A DNA stretch of 64,000 nt from Plasmopara viticola (GCA_001695595.3 MBPM02000033.1:1-64000), one strand, 5' to 3'; numbered from the stretch's first letter, positions 36,885-47,834 are shown. The notes: a model not told the origin generated them from the sequence alone. Program-made: numbers and translations.

Positions 36885-38560
36885 AATCTAGTGAATAATG
36901 ACTTTTAAAATGCTGAGACGTTGTATTGTCACATATTAGCACGACCTGTCCTTCTAAACATGCACAGGCGCATTAGGGCAACGACTCATTTGAAAAATCA
37001 TTTCTGAGATGAGGCGTCGCACGGCCGCATACTAGCTCAATCACTCCTTTTTGACGTGCACAAGTGCGAAAGACGCGTCTTTGCACGTCTAGAAAGATAG
37101 ATCGTGCTACTACGTGACTGAACAAATTCTCAGCTTTTTAGTTGAGCCATTGCTTACTGTCTTACGATCTGTGCGGGTCTATAATGATAGATCGTGCTTA
37201 TATGTGGCTGTGCGACGTGTCAACATTTCGAAAAAGTGATTGTAAAATGAATTGCGGCTCTAACGCATCTATGCATGTCTAGAAAGACCGATCGTGCTGT
37301 TAAATGAGCCATTGCTTACTGTTTTACGACCTGTGCGGGTCTAGAATGATAGATCGTGCTTATATGTGGCTGTGCGACGTGTCAACATTTCGAAAAAGTG
37401 ATTGTAAAATGAATTGCGACTCTAGCGCATCTATGCATGTCTAGAAAGACCGATCGTGCTGATATGTGACCGTACAACGGCTCTGCATTTTTAAAGAGTC
37501 ATTGTTTACAATGCATGGCATTTTCGTGCCTATGCAAGTCAAGAAAGACAGATCGTGCTACTATGTAGCGGTAAAACATCTCAATGCTAAAAAAAAAGGC
37601 ACTGTTATCTGAGTGAAATGGCTGCACAAGTCTTATCATATTAATTTTGAGCTGTACAACGTCTCGGCTTAAAAAAAGCCATAAGCACTAAGGTTTGGAT
37701 CCACCACGTCAGTGCACGTTTAGAGAGGCAAAACGTCGTGCTAATACGTGGTCGTACGACGTCTCAGTTTTCCAAAAAATCCTTTATTTCTCTCAACTTT
37801 TCCTCTTTTGCGCTTGTGAACGTCAAGAAAAAGTGGTCGAGCTAATTGACACTAACACGTCTTTGGAGGTCTAGAATGATCGATTGTGCCAATGCGTGGC
37901 CGTCCGACAATTCAGGTTTACAAAGGATCTCTATTTTTTATGCCTCTTTTTCACTGGTGAACTTCAAGAAAGAGCGATCGGGCTAATATGTGGCCGTTTG
38001 ACGTGTCAGCTTTAAAAATGATTGGTAGATGAGTTGTGGCTGTGACGCGCCTGTACTTATCCAATATGACAGATCGTGCAAATATGGCGCCGAACAAACG
38101 ACTCAGCTGTTAAACCCATTGCTCACTGAACACGTACGTCTTAGCGTTTCAAAAAAGTCATTTTTCACTTTTCATGGCTCTACTGTGCCCTGTCACGTCT
38201 CGAAAGACAGATCGTGTTACTATATGACGGTGCGACGTCTTAGCTTTAAAAAAATCCTTGTTTACTAACTGAAGGCTCCGATAAAAGTGCACACATCAAG
38301 AAAGATCGATCGTTTTTAATGGAGACGTTCAACATTTCGGCTTTTAGAAACAGCCATTGATCGCTAAGCTTTGGATCCACCACGTCAGTGCACATTCAGA
38401 AAAAGAAAGGTCGTGCTTATACTTGGTCGTACGACGTCTCAGATGTTTAAATTATCCATTATTCTATAAGTTATGTCTCTTTTTCGCTTGCAAGCGTCAA
38501 GAAAGAGCGATCGAGCTTAAATGTGGTCGTTCGACGGGTCAGCATTTTTAAAAATTTGGG
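36885..38560 (-). repeat. Second satellite block, old and mostly inverted relative to the first array
   Basis: The first two monomers (~36,885-37,071) are in the same orientation as the main array (GCTGAGACGTTGTATTGTC..). At ~37,071 the orientation flips, and about fifteen further monomers read as reverse complements (GTCTAGAAAGACCGATCGTG, GTGCGACGTGTCAACATTT) to ~38,560. Monomers are strongly diverged and show no regular higher-order period. The last ones contain GCAAGCGTCAAGAAAGAGCG, the reverse complement of the A/E/K monomer family. This is a relic of the same satellite. Confidence 0.88.
37143..37466. repeat. Local ~162-bp tandem duplication inside the inverted satellite
   Basis: TGAGCCATTGCTTACTGT at 37143 recurs at 37305, and the following ~160 bp match almost completely (GATCGTGCTTATATGTGGCT, TTTCGAAAAAGTGATTG). 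This is a recent two-copy expansion of a ~1.7-monomer segment in an otherwise decayed block. Confidence 0.8.
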
Positions 38561-38819
38561 CTCGTACGTTTTAAACCTTCATATTCTTGCACCTTTGCTA
38601 CTGATCTTGTACTTGCAGAAGCTGATACACTTTGTATTAAAGTTTGGCGTGAAAATCATGAGTATGTTTTTTAATAAAAATTTGATAAGAGCCGAAGTAG
38701 ATTCAATTCTCGCCGTCTGCACTCCAAGGTCAAGAAGAAACGACCGAATAATTAAGAATTAGGTACGCCTCGATCATTTACTTGCTGCGGATTGTCGCGT
38801 TCGCATTATTTCGCTGAAT

Positions 38820-40790
38820 TCACCACTCTATTCAGCTAGGTTAGATTTATATCTCGCGTTGGGCAACGATTGCGAAGGAAAGTAGAGATCATAACTGTCT
38901 CACCCCAATACATCTCTGACAGTCCAACGTGCTCGATCATACATCTTGCACATCATACCAGAGTCCGGTTCATGCGCTTAGCCACTCCATTAAGTTGTGG
39001 GGTTTAAGGTGGCGTGAACTTTTGCTCGATACCACGTCGCTCGCAGAACTTCGCAATGTCCCCGATGTGTACTCACTACCATTATCGCAGCGAAGAGCTT
39101 TGACAACTTTGCCAGTCTGACTTTGGGCAAACGTAACGAACTCGGCAAATTTGTCGGCAACTTCAGACTAGTTTCGCAGAAGAACCGTTATAGAGTGCGA
39201 GTACTCGTCTGTGAAAGTGATAAAATACCGCTTGCCGCTATAGTCGCTGACTGCATAGGTCCACACACATCACTGTGAATTACTTCCAAGAGTTTCTTTG
39301 CATGATGAGGCGACTTTGGCATAAAACTCACTTGCGTTTGTTTGCCAAGCGCTCAACCATCACACAGCTCCCACTGTTTGACAGAAGCAAGGTCAATGCC
39401 AACACCATAATTCCTCTTGACGATATTGTCAAGACCACTATGTCCAATGTGCCCAAGTCGAAGGTGCAAGAGGTACGAAGTTGTGTTCCCATGGCATCCC
39501 GACGAGATTGTCACATCGCTTCGTCAGTGGTAACAGGCGTCATACACAGCTTAAACAACCCTTTTCTCCTGCGGACTTCAAGCTTTCACTGCACTCCCTT
39601 TGCCTGAGCATTACAGCCATCGGTTTCGAAATGGCTGGTACAACATCCTTTGCGAAATGTCCAACGGGTCAAAGATTGCGCGAAAGCTTTGGAATGTGTC
39701 ATACTCCGCGAAGCGTACCCTTCTTATTTCCGTGGGCCGTCTTCATAGACATTTCAATGTCACCAATACCAATCGCTTGAACAACAACGTCGTTCGTCCA
39801 CCGGAAAAATATCTTGTAATTTCGCATTAACTCGTTCGAAAAAGTCAATTCCTGCGTCGCACCCGAGTCAACCAGCCATACGCAACTCGACTTGGTGGTG
39901 CTTGAGTTTCCACTAACCGAGAAGAGAAAGTCATTAGAGTCGGCTTTGCTCTGCGCGATGATTGCACGCTGTGCCAGCCGTTGCTGATCTGCGCTCTCAC
40001 AAAGTCTCACAGGGCACCTGGCGATCCAATGCCCGTGTTCCCCACAATAATGTCACGCACTGCTGGTCTTAGCAGTCGCTTGGCGTCCCTTGCGCCATCC
40101 GTTGTCCGATTATATAAACGCTTGTTCTTGCCCGTGCGCGGCTCCATCGACGCCACCACTTTGTTCCTTGCGTTTCGTTTCTTCATGTAATAGACGCGAC
40201 GTCACAAGTTCCTATGTTAGCGTGTCAGAGCGCGACTCCAGCGCCACGATGAGAAATCACACAGGCTCCCAAGAAGCGTAATTACCAGGCCGTCCTCGCT
40301 CACCGGGACGCCCACCGAGTCAAGCTGCTTAGCCGACGTCTTAAGCTTGTTGATGTGCACGAGCACACGGTCGCACACGTCTATCATCGTCGTGAAGAAC
40401 CCGCGACGAAAAAAGAGCTCATTCGCCAGGCTCCTCTTCTCAAAGTGTCCCTCCAATCTTGACCATGCATCATACGTACCCTTAGCCTAGCGAACCAGCG
40501 GCAGCTACGAGTCCTCCATCGCAAGATAGAATATCGTCAGCGCCTTTCGTGCCTTACGCCTAAAGGTCAACTGGTCCATCGTATTACTCAGCTGCCCAAC
40601 CTTTATCTTCCAGCTTGCAACTTCCCAGAGGCCGCGTTTCTCTAGCACCATACGCATTTTGATCTTCCACGTATGAAAATTCGTTCCGTCGAACTTGTTG
40701 ATCCGGCTAGACGTGGCGTCCAGGGTGGCGGTGAAGGCAGTGTCAGTGTTGGGGTGAAGAAGACAGAGTCTGCGGGGCTTAGGCTCATAA
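38820..40790 (-). mobile_element. Truncated, dead Ty1/copia retrotransposon (gag to integrase)
   Basis: The minus strand from 40,788 reads a copia gag start with INKFDGTNFHTWKIKMRMV, then a UBN2-like region to ~40,200. A zinc knuckle follows near 40,030 (HYCGEHGHWIARC), whose first cysteine position reads TGA. Next is the protease motif CVWLVDSGATQ at ~39,870. The GAG-pre-integrase region (~39,550-39,280) and the integrase core (CDNGSEYTS and FTPP.TPQLNGVAKRMNRTL, ~39,090-38,960) continue to MIEHVGLSEMYWGE near 38,900. No reverse transcriptase or RNase H follows, so the 3' half is missing, and no LTR pair was found. Stops and frameshifts are frequent. Confidence 0.8.
39699..40010 (-). pseudogene. 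Copia protease fragment
   Basis: A 103-codon open piece of the copia polyprotein with the aspartic-protease active-site motif WLVDSGAT (~39,870) and downstream strands GIGDIEMSMKT. It lies directly after the zinc knuckle. It is part of the dead element and not an independent gene. Confidence 0.7.
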
Positions 40791-41453
40791 CCTAATAAAA
40801 AAAGTCACTTGAGCGGTAGATGGCGAAAGGCAAAGTAAATATATTCAAGGTCTTAGATCGCAACTACTTGCTACCTTTAAGCCAATCAATTATCTAAGCC
40901 TATCGTAACGACTTGCCATCTGGGCGCAATCATCTTCCCATCTGGGCGCAATAAATTTGAGTCTGCCTGTCTACCCGCCAATCCATGACGTCGCTGTTGC
41001 TTGGTCGCAACGTTGACCGGAATCAGTACCGGTAGCTTACCGGTATAGCACTGCGTCGTATCTTCACCAGCTCGTCGATGCGTTACTTTGACAGCATCTT
41101 CGACAGCAAAAACAACATCCTAAGTACATGACTAAAAGCTTGGGCCAAATTCTGCAAGCCAACGCGACGGCTGCATGCAGCATCACAGCTGCCGAATGCG
41201 CGTCGGAAGGGGGACTGTGGTCCTAATACCAACGAAGTTTGAACGCGTGGTGCTGCTAACCGCGCTACACCTGCTATCTAATAGCGTACGGCTAGTTTAA
41301 TCTCCGGAAGTGCTTTGCAACCCGATTTGACTTTGACAGGTTGTAATTTGCTCGGTCAGAGAAACCTTACGCTATGTGCAATTTTTCTTAAAAGTTAGTA
41401 TACTATGTTGTCTTCGATCAAAATTTATGATTTTTAGCTTCTTCTTTACCTAA
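40791..41453. other. Intergenic upstream of the CABLES-like gene
   Basis: No gene was seen. A short tandem duplication, CATCTGGGCGCAAT, occurs at ~40,919 and ~40,940. An inverted pair ACCGGTAGCTTACCGGT lies near 41,030. The last ~100 bp are AT-rich and should hold the CABLES-like promoter. Confidence 0.5.
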
Positions 41454-43133
41454 ATGCGTGCATCTGACGAAGTGCGACCGTCGCGTCCACCGCTGCTTGT
41501 TCCGTCTCCGTCGGGCAGCGCAGTTCCCATTGAGCGGAGTCGCCACTCACGGAAAGTAACGCGAGATATCGCAGCACTGGACTTTTTGCAGAATATCTCT
41601 ATGCGCTCCGAGAGTGCCGCCGCCGAGCCGCTGGCTCCGTTAGAAGTGAAGACCGACTCCTTTACAATGAATGGCGTCAAAGCGGTGGAATCTACAGCAT
41701 GTAGCGAATCAGGTGGCAATTTGGAACGAGAGCCTTTGGCTGGACGAAGATTTCCAGGCATGGCTACCACCGTCGTACGCATACCTCCACTGTTCCGCTA
41801 CCGTTTTACGACCAAATTTCCCGCGGCGTCGGCCGTTGTGCGACGATGGGAGGGTGTCACAGTCCAGCAAGGTCTGTTGGACTCCCGACTTTTTCTCTCT
41901 AGAGGTTGCGGATACCCGCTAGCCACGTCTACCATTATAAACGTAAGGGAGCATGATACTTTTTGCATTAGAGATAAAACGATCAATAGTGGCACTAACT
42001 AGCCGAGTGGTATGTGCTTGCAGTACAATGACAACGAGACGGCGGCAAAAAGAAGACGCTTTGCGTCCATGAGCAACTGTTTGGCATTGGAGCGGCCACC
42101 ATCGACCCAGTACGACTGGCGAGGTACGTCGTATTTCCGTCTGCTCCACGCCACATGGTCAGCCTGTGATCTGGATCGAGATAAGGAAGATGCGCACCCT
42201 GAGCGAGTTTTATTTTCTGCGAACTTTTTGGACGATCCTGAATTTCGACAAGGTCGTCATCGGCATGTGGTGCGAGGTGATAAGAGTCTTGGTCCGATTG
42301 TGTCTAGTATTCTGCTTTTTGTCAAGCCTCATGAGCTGAAAGATGAATTGAACCAAAAGTTTCAAGAAAAGCATGGGTGGTGGCTCCAGGATCCGTCGCT
42401 ATCGCTGAGTAAGCTGCGACATTTGAAGCGTGAGGCACTCTTGTGCAGCCAGCGACTGGACCTAGAGGTCGCAACCGTGGCTCTTGCCTGTGTTCTTTTT
42501 GAAAAACTTGTGCTACAGCACTACGTGACAAAGGTCAATCGCAAGCTTTACATGGCCGTATGTTTCCTGTTAGCTGTTAAGTTCAACGAGCCTTGTACGT
42601 CCGACGAACGCAAACGGATCGTCCGGCAGCTATTGGAAGATATCGATCGAACTCACGCGATTCCATCGCGCGATGTTCTTACAGCAGAATTTACGGTCTA
42701 CGCACAACTTTCTTTTAACCTTCATGTCCCCATTGCTGAGGTACATCCACACTTTGTTCGCTTGCTGAAACTTGTTGAAAGCAATCCTCGCAAATATCTT
42801 GATGACGACGTCTTTACAACTTACTCGGCACTTTTGGCGGTTGAAGAGCAGGCAGAAAATTTTAGCGTGATCTCATCGGATCCTTTGGATCGATTTGACG
42901 AGACGACAGATGGAGAGGTGCGCTTGAGCGATGAAGAAGGTGACGAAAATATCAAAAACAATGATCAACGAGGAAAAGTTCGTGAAAAATTAGGATGCGT
43001 AAGCAAAAATGCATTGAACGAAAATTCGATGTTTCCGTGGCAAAACGTGTCGTTTTCAAAATGGTGGCAACAGCGCCGTAGTCCACGAGAGCGACAGGAG
43101 CCATCATCTAGTCCTACCCTATTGGCGATTTGA
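41454..43133 (+). CDS. CABLES-like cyclin-box protein (CDK-associated adaptor)
   Basis: Two exons, 41454-41942 and 42024-43133, flank an 81-bp intron (GTAAGG..TTGCAG, branch ACTAAC, phase 0), giving 532 residues. The ATG at 41454 follows an in-frame stop directly. The N-terminal half is Ser/Arg-rich with a phosphosite-like SRKVTRDIAALDFLQNIS. From ~230 it matches the conserved C-terminal region of animal CABLES1/2: NFLDDPEFRQGRHRHV, SSILLFVKPHELKDELNQ, LSLSKLRHLKRE, VALACVLFEKLVLQ and NRKLYMAVCFLLAVKFNEP. That region is a cyclin-like box. Animal CABLES link CDKs to tyrosine kinases and affect cell-cycle exit. The role in an oomycete is unknown. The C-terminus after ~430 is acidic and unrelated to known domains. 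Confidence 0.85.
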
Positions 43134-44304
43134 TGGTGACATATTTTATATTGGTTTTGCCGGTGAGATTGAAACCAAAAATATAGATTACTATTGCGTG
43201 TTTCGGTTGTATCGTCACCGTCCTCTACACTCGACGCTGCAATAACAATACAATGAATTAAGCAGTCATTCGTGATGGTAACAATGATCGTTGCCTTTCT
43301 TCTCCAAGTGTTCGACGATGCTGCCTATTTGACTTAAAATTTCATAAATTGAGAAACTATGCGTGCATTTGCTAAACGCATGCCGAAGTTGCGGTTCCAA
43401 AGCTCGGCAACAAGCATTGCCTTTAGACATTCGATCCAGCTTAATAGTTAGCTGGCTCTTTGTCTGAAAAAAAATTCAGCCAGCATTCACGTACGTGACG
43501 ATATAATCTGCATTACGTTTTCTAGCTCGCTTTTTGAGCAATGAAATATCTGAATGTGGGGCTAACAGATTGCAATTTTTATGTGCTAGTCCGCACTCAC
43601 CCTTATAAAAGCCATTTGTGCTTTTACGTAGCAGTCAAAAATGACGGCCAAGAACAGGAAGCCGAGAGAGGAGAATTCTGTTCGTTGTCTTTACAATGCA
43701 GGTAAAGCTTGAACTGCTAATGTCGGCTATCAATGTACACCGACGTCGCCTCTACCACGCGTACATGTGTAATACTTCTGATGCCTTGCAAGACCACTAG
43801 GATTTTTGTCACGTCTCAAATTGGTATACTACTCTGTCAAACTATAAGCCTCTGGAGGCGATAGTCGACTCCTATAAAGTTGCTTGGTTGTAGACTACTC
43901 GAGTGATGCATTCCACGAGATGTACGTGCGATGGAATGATCATCTACGCTGCACCGAGCCATCCATTGCACGAGATGTACACAAAATGAAACTCCAGTGG
44001 TGTAAGAGGTGAACGATTTTCCAATTCATAATAGCCATACTCGTCCTACCATCAAAGCTGTAGCGGCAGTTCGTAATGCCCGCTCCACTGCTCATGAATT
44101 TTCGGCACCTCCACACACAAAGGCTAAGGATCGTCAAGTAGTGAGAAGAAATTTAAAGGGAGCAAGCAGCAGATGCACCATCACCACCACGGACATGCAA
44201 GTAATCCCACATAGCTTTGTAGATTATGTGTGGTCCACACAAATAATTACGTAGTATTATTATTAGGTTGTCTCACAAAGTCGAAAAGTCGACAGCTAGC
44301 AACA
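43134..44304. other. Intergenic between the CABLES-like and SDHD genes
   Basis: No gene was recognised. An imprecise direct repeat (CATTCCACGAGATGTAC at ~43,911 and CATTGCACGAGATGTAC at ~43,966) lies inside overlapping short frames on both strands, which have no recognisable domain. Confidence 0.45.
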
Positions 44305-44909
44305 ATGATGCGTCTAACGCGATCTGGAATTGCCCTAAGCAAGAGTCCCTCGTCGGGTGTGCGTCACTTTCGCAAAAGTACCTAGCTGTTATCTTTTCAT
44401 TTTTTCGCATATAGCTGATGTAACAATAATGATTTTTGGGTAGGCGCTTGCTCAAAGTACACGGAAAACAAGGAGCTCATGGGCCTGGCGGGCATCGTGG
44501 AAGGTAAAGCTCTCTTCTTTAACCTATTTAGTGTCAACTGTGCTGACGTGATCATTTCTGTGTTGCAGCCGATAACCATGCACTTTCGGTCAAGGCACAA
44601 CACTATACGAGTTTGGGTCTATTGGCCGCTGTGCCGCTCGCCTTCGTGCTTAGCCCTTCTCCGCTCGTGCTTCCTGTAGATCTGGCTCTAAGTGTCATGC
44701 TACCCGTGCATGCTCACATTGGTATGAACAATGTCATTTCCGACTATGTGCCTAAAAGCATGCGCACGCTTGCGCGTTTGGGCTGGCTCGGTGCGACGTC
44801 ACTCATGTTCTTGGGCCTACTGCGTGTAAACTTGGAGGGTCCTGGCGTCACGGAGGTGGTGAAGACCGTTTGGCGTGAGTCCCCTAACAAGAAGAATCTT
44901 GAGGCGTAA
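44305..44909 (+). CDS. SDHD: Succinate dehydrogenase membrane anchor, CybS subunit (complex II)
   Basis: Three exons, 44305-44377, 44444-44503 and 44569-44909, with 66- and 65-bp introns, give 157 residues. Splices keep frame and create GIVEADNHALSVKAQHYTSL. The N-terminus (MMRLTRSGIALSKS) is a basic mitochondrial targeting sequence. The family core follows: HYTSLGLLAAVPLAFVLSP and DLALSVMLPVHAHIGM, then ISDYVP. The His in HAHIG is the expected haem b ligand, and the Asp-Tyr of SDYV matches the ubiquinone-site DY of human SDHD. Three membrane helices are expected. The protein anchors the SDHA/SDHB catalytic dimer in the inner mitochondrial membrane and passes electrons to ubiquinone. A second Met three bases downstream is an equally good start. 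Confidence 0.92.
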
Positions 44910-45064
44910 TTGGTGAATAAACGGAAAGCTTTTGCTTCTGGAAATCAGTCAAATAATCAACGAGAATGAAGACACGCTGCACAATTAATTTTCTAGTATC
45001 TCATTACGACTTTAAAACAATGACTAAATTAGGGCTACTTTTTTCACTAGGGAGGCATGCTCAT

Positions 45065-45638
45065 TTATCGAGTATTCAACTTGGTCGTAGACGGCAACAG
45101 TAGTGTGGCGTGACCTTCGACAATGATAGCGCCATCGCTCGCTTTTGTGCACACGGTTTCGCACTCGACAAAGCGCGTACGAACCTTTATTACCCGAATA
45201 CGCGCCATCACCTTTTCATCTACTGAGAGCGGAGACCTCCAGCGCAGATTCTGCTTGACGTAGACTGCACCTGGCACAGTGCGACCGAAAATGGTGGCAA
45301 AGAGGCTGGCGGACAGTAACCCCTGCACGATAGGTTTCTTTTCGGGACCACTTTCATAAGCATGTTGGGAGTCCACGTGCAGCGGGTTGTCATCGCCTGA
45401 AAGCAGAGCGAAGGCACCCGTGTCCTTAATGGAAAAGGCGTGCGTAATATGTGCCTCTACACCTACGGATGGAATTGTTCCCACTGGGAGCTGACAATAA
45501 AAAAAAATCAAGGGCGATATGAGCAAGTGAAATGTACGCTCGAAAGAATTAGTCAGCAGTCACCTGGGCAAGTTCTCCTTCAACGACAAAGAGACCGCCA
45601 GCCAAAGAGCTGAGCGCTCGATTGCATCTGCGAAGCAT
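45065..45638 (-). CDS. MaoC-like (R)-3-hydroxyacyl-thioester dehydratase, HTD2 type, mitochondrial
   Basis: Two exons, 45638-45564 and 45490-45065, with a 73-bp intron (GTGACT..TGTCAG, branch CTGAC), give 166 residues. The first exon supplies a basic, Ser/Arg-containing mitochondrial presequence (MLRRCNRALSSLAGG). The hot-dog domain has ALLSGDDNPLHVD, in which D-x4-H holds the catalytic Asp/His of the hydratase family. Then come PIVQGLLSASLFATIFG and PGAVYVKQNLRWRSPL, typical of MaoC/HTD2 proteins. HTD2 carries out the dehydration step of mitochondrial type II fatty-acid synthesis, which supplies lipoate precursors. A peroxisomal hydratase is less likely because the C-terminus (KLNTR) is not a PTS1. 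It converges with SDHD (155 bp apart) and diverges from the EF-hand gene (61 bp). Confidence 0.85.
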
Positions 45639-45699
45639 TCTTAATGTCGTACTTAAGTGAATACTAACAAATTGGGTGGTCGCGTTTTTTCTCTACAAT
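45639..45699. promoter_or_regulatory. 61-bp shared divergent promoter of the HTD2-like and EF-hand genes
   Basis: The start codons of the two genes are only 61 bp apart. The segment contains CGTACTTAAGTGAATACTAAC and GCGTTTTTTCTC. Both promoters must overlap, or transcription must start inside the neighbouring gene. Shared control is inferred from spacing only. Confidence 0.45.
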
Positions 45700-47080
45700 A
45701 TGCGCGTGTCATCGGTGTCGCGCCCCTCCCGTCTGTCGTTTAGACATTTGCTAAAGCAGCAGCCAATTGGTATGGTTTCTACAATTAGATATACCAAGTT
45801 CTAGTTTGATTTCTGATCTTTTAGAAGAGCTTCCGGAGCTCAAGAGCATTTTGTCTGTGCAAAATCTGGTGGCGAAGATTCCGGAGCAGCCCAATCCGCG
45901 TCGCCTGATTGAGAATGACGCATATTATCGATGGATAGCGGCGTATTGCAGCAAAAACTCAATGAGTGCTAAGTCGCAACTTGACAAGAGCGCCTTTGAT
46001 GACTTTATGAAAGAGGCAGGAATTTTTTTGCTCAAACAGGAGGAAGAAGCGTTTCAAGATTGCAATAAGATCGGACCAATGATTGATAGTGACCTCAGTA
46101 GCTCCGAGGCTGACGCATTTGTAGAGGCGGTCAAGGTGAAGCTGTCTAGACACATGTGCAAGCATAATGAAGCCAGCTTTGAGCTGATGGACAAGGACAA
46201 GGATGGTAGGGGTGTTGAGTATGGTTTCCTTTGCGTGTCAGGGAATTCTCAGTGCATTAAGTTTTTACAATGACCAGGAGAAGTGTGTACTCAAGATGTC
46301 ACAAAGTTATTACGCGTTGCAGCGCATGGCAACGGTACGGATTGGCTTAAACGTAAGTTTTTTATCCATCTGAGAGTTCGATTGTGGCCCGTAACTTATC
46401 ATGTTGTTTTATTGAAAGACCAATTCCACTTATATGATGCAGACGGCGACGGCATAGTGAACGAGGTGGAATCGAAAAGCATTTTAGACTGCATTATTGC
46501 TACGCAGAAAGCGGTGATGACCGAGATTTTTGCTTCTCATGTAAGCGGTGAACGGAAGCTTAGGCCACCTACGTTGACTCTGGCCCTCGCGATTGTAATT
46601 GCTAGGTTGATAATATGCCCAAAACGGTGAAAAAGACTTTTGCTACAACTGTGGTAGAGGAGGACTTTAAGTCAAAGATCCCCGAGAAGGCACGCTGCGT
46701 ATTTCACTTCGCCGACAAGCTTGACAAGGAGCGCAAAAATTACGACTGGGAACTGTTTTTGGACTCGCAAGTGAGTTTTATTCGTTAAAATTTACGATTG
46801 AATTTCATGACTAAACCTTGTGGCTCGTTCCGCAGAAGAAAGAGTTTCCAGAGCTGCATAATCTTCTTGCCGTCTACGCGAAGGGTTTTTATGATGAGAG
46901 GTGCTTGCACTAACTATCGGACAGCGTACACGGTTGGTAATAATGAGGCGTCACTGCTGTGTTGTTGTGCACAGGTTTATCTTCTACGAGCGGAAGCGGG
47001 AGAAGCAGAGCACGCGGTACAAGGGCTTAATGCTTGCTACTGCCATCGGTATGGGCGATTATGTAGCTGCTGTAATATAA
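45700..47080 (+). CDS. Two-EF-hand calcium-binding protein, seven exons
   Basis: Exons: 45700-45769, 45825-46205, 46278-46352, 46419-46540, 46606-46770, 46836-46900 and 46975-47080. The six introns are 55-74 bp, all GT..AG, and the frame is kept throughout (327 residues). Splicing restores two complete EF-hand loops at ~150-161 and ~179-190: DKDKDGEVCTQD, ending in Asp, and DADGDGIVNEVE, ending in Glu. Calcium binding is therefore likely. The start (MRVSSVSRPSRLSFRHLLKQ) looks like a mitochondrial presequence. The C-terminal third (FHFADKLDKERKNYDWELFL, YERKREKQSTRYKGLM) is basic and charged with no known domain. Function beyond calcium binding is not recognised. Reading any single frame breaks the gene into unrelated-looking pieces. 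Confidence 0.85.
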
Positions 47081-47519
47081 AATTTTGACACAAATGAAGA
47101 ACCCATAGTATGAATATCTTTAAGCTTGTACGATTATCAATAGTGATGCGAAATCAAACTTAGGGGGGGCATGACTTCGCCGGCGGAGTTCACTCTGTCT
47201 GTATCACATAGCACACTTTAACTGTTATTAAGCAGCATGTCAGCGAGCTCGAAAATGCAAAACCATGCCAACACGGATGGTCAAGTTGGCACCTCAAGTA
47301 ATAACAATCTTAGCAGATGAACGTTTGTTAATTGAGGACATAAGAGAAGTCTGCAAGATTACGTAATTTAAAACTCGCTGCGCAGAGTCAACATAAAAGA
47401 CCACTGCTTTGATGCATAAAAGAGGACTTTTGGGATATTGAGTTGAGGATCCCAGCGAAAAATTATGAGAGAAAAGTGTCTGCTGGGCAGATTATTAGCA
47501 GCTTTATGTAATGTAATGT
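47081..47519. other. Intergenic; no gene seen
   Basis: The 3' region of the EF-hand gene, then AT-rich sequence up to the first arm of the inverted repeat. A GTAATGTAATGTAATGTA microrepeat lies at ~47,509-47,525. Confidence 0.5.
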
Positions 47520-47834
47520 AATGTATTACGTTATCGCGTTGCCAAGTTATGCACGTGCTAGGCTCAGTCTGGCTAGTCCACGGCATGGAGTGGTGTCCGC
47601 ATACGTCGGATCTCGTTCGGCGGGCAGTGTAGCCAGCACCGAGGTCGTGAGGGTCTTCCATTATTTTGTTTAACTCTGACTTGGTAAGAGCCCAGGTGGC
47701 ACCCTGGTGCTGGAGACCGTCACGTCGAGGGTGAGACTCGTTAGAGACTCGCAGATGCCCAAGAGCACCTGCCCGAAGCGCGCGAGCATTTAGCCCCCGC
47801 GCTTGGAAGGAGGGCGTCACCCCAACCTTTTCCA
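47520..47834 (-). repeat. Inverted repeat, left arm (LTR-like)
   Basis: About 315 bp, nearly identical in reverse complement to 48,028-48,345. The outer end reads ACGTTATCGCGTTGCCAAG and the inner end GGCGTCACCCCAACCTTTTC. About a dozen differences separate the arms, mostly transitions. A ~100-codon frame is open in both arms, but the differences change amino acids, so it does not look constrained. Confidence 0.85.
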
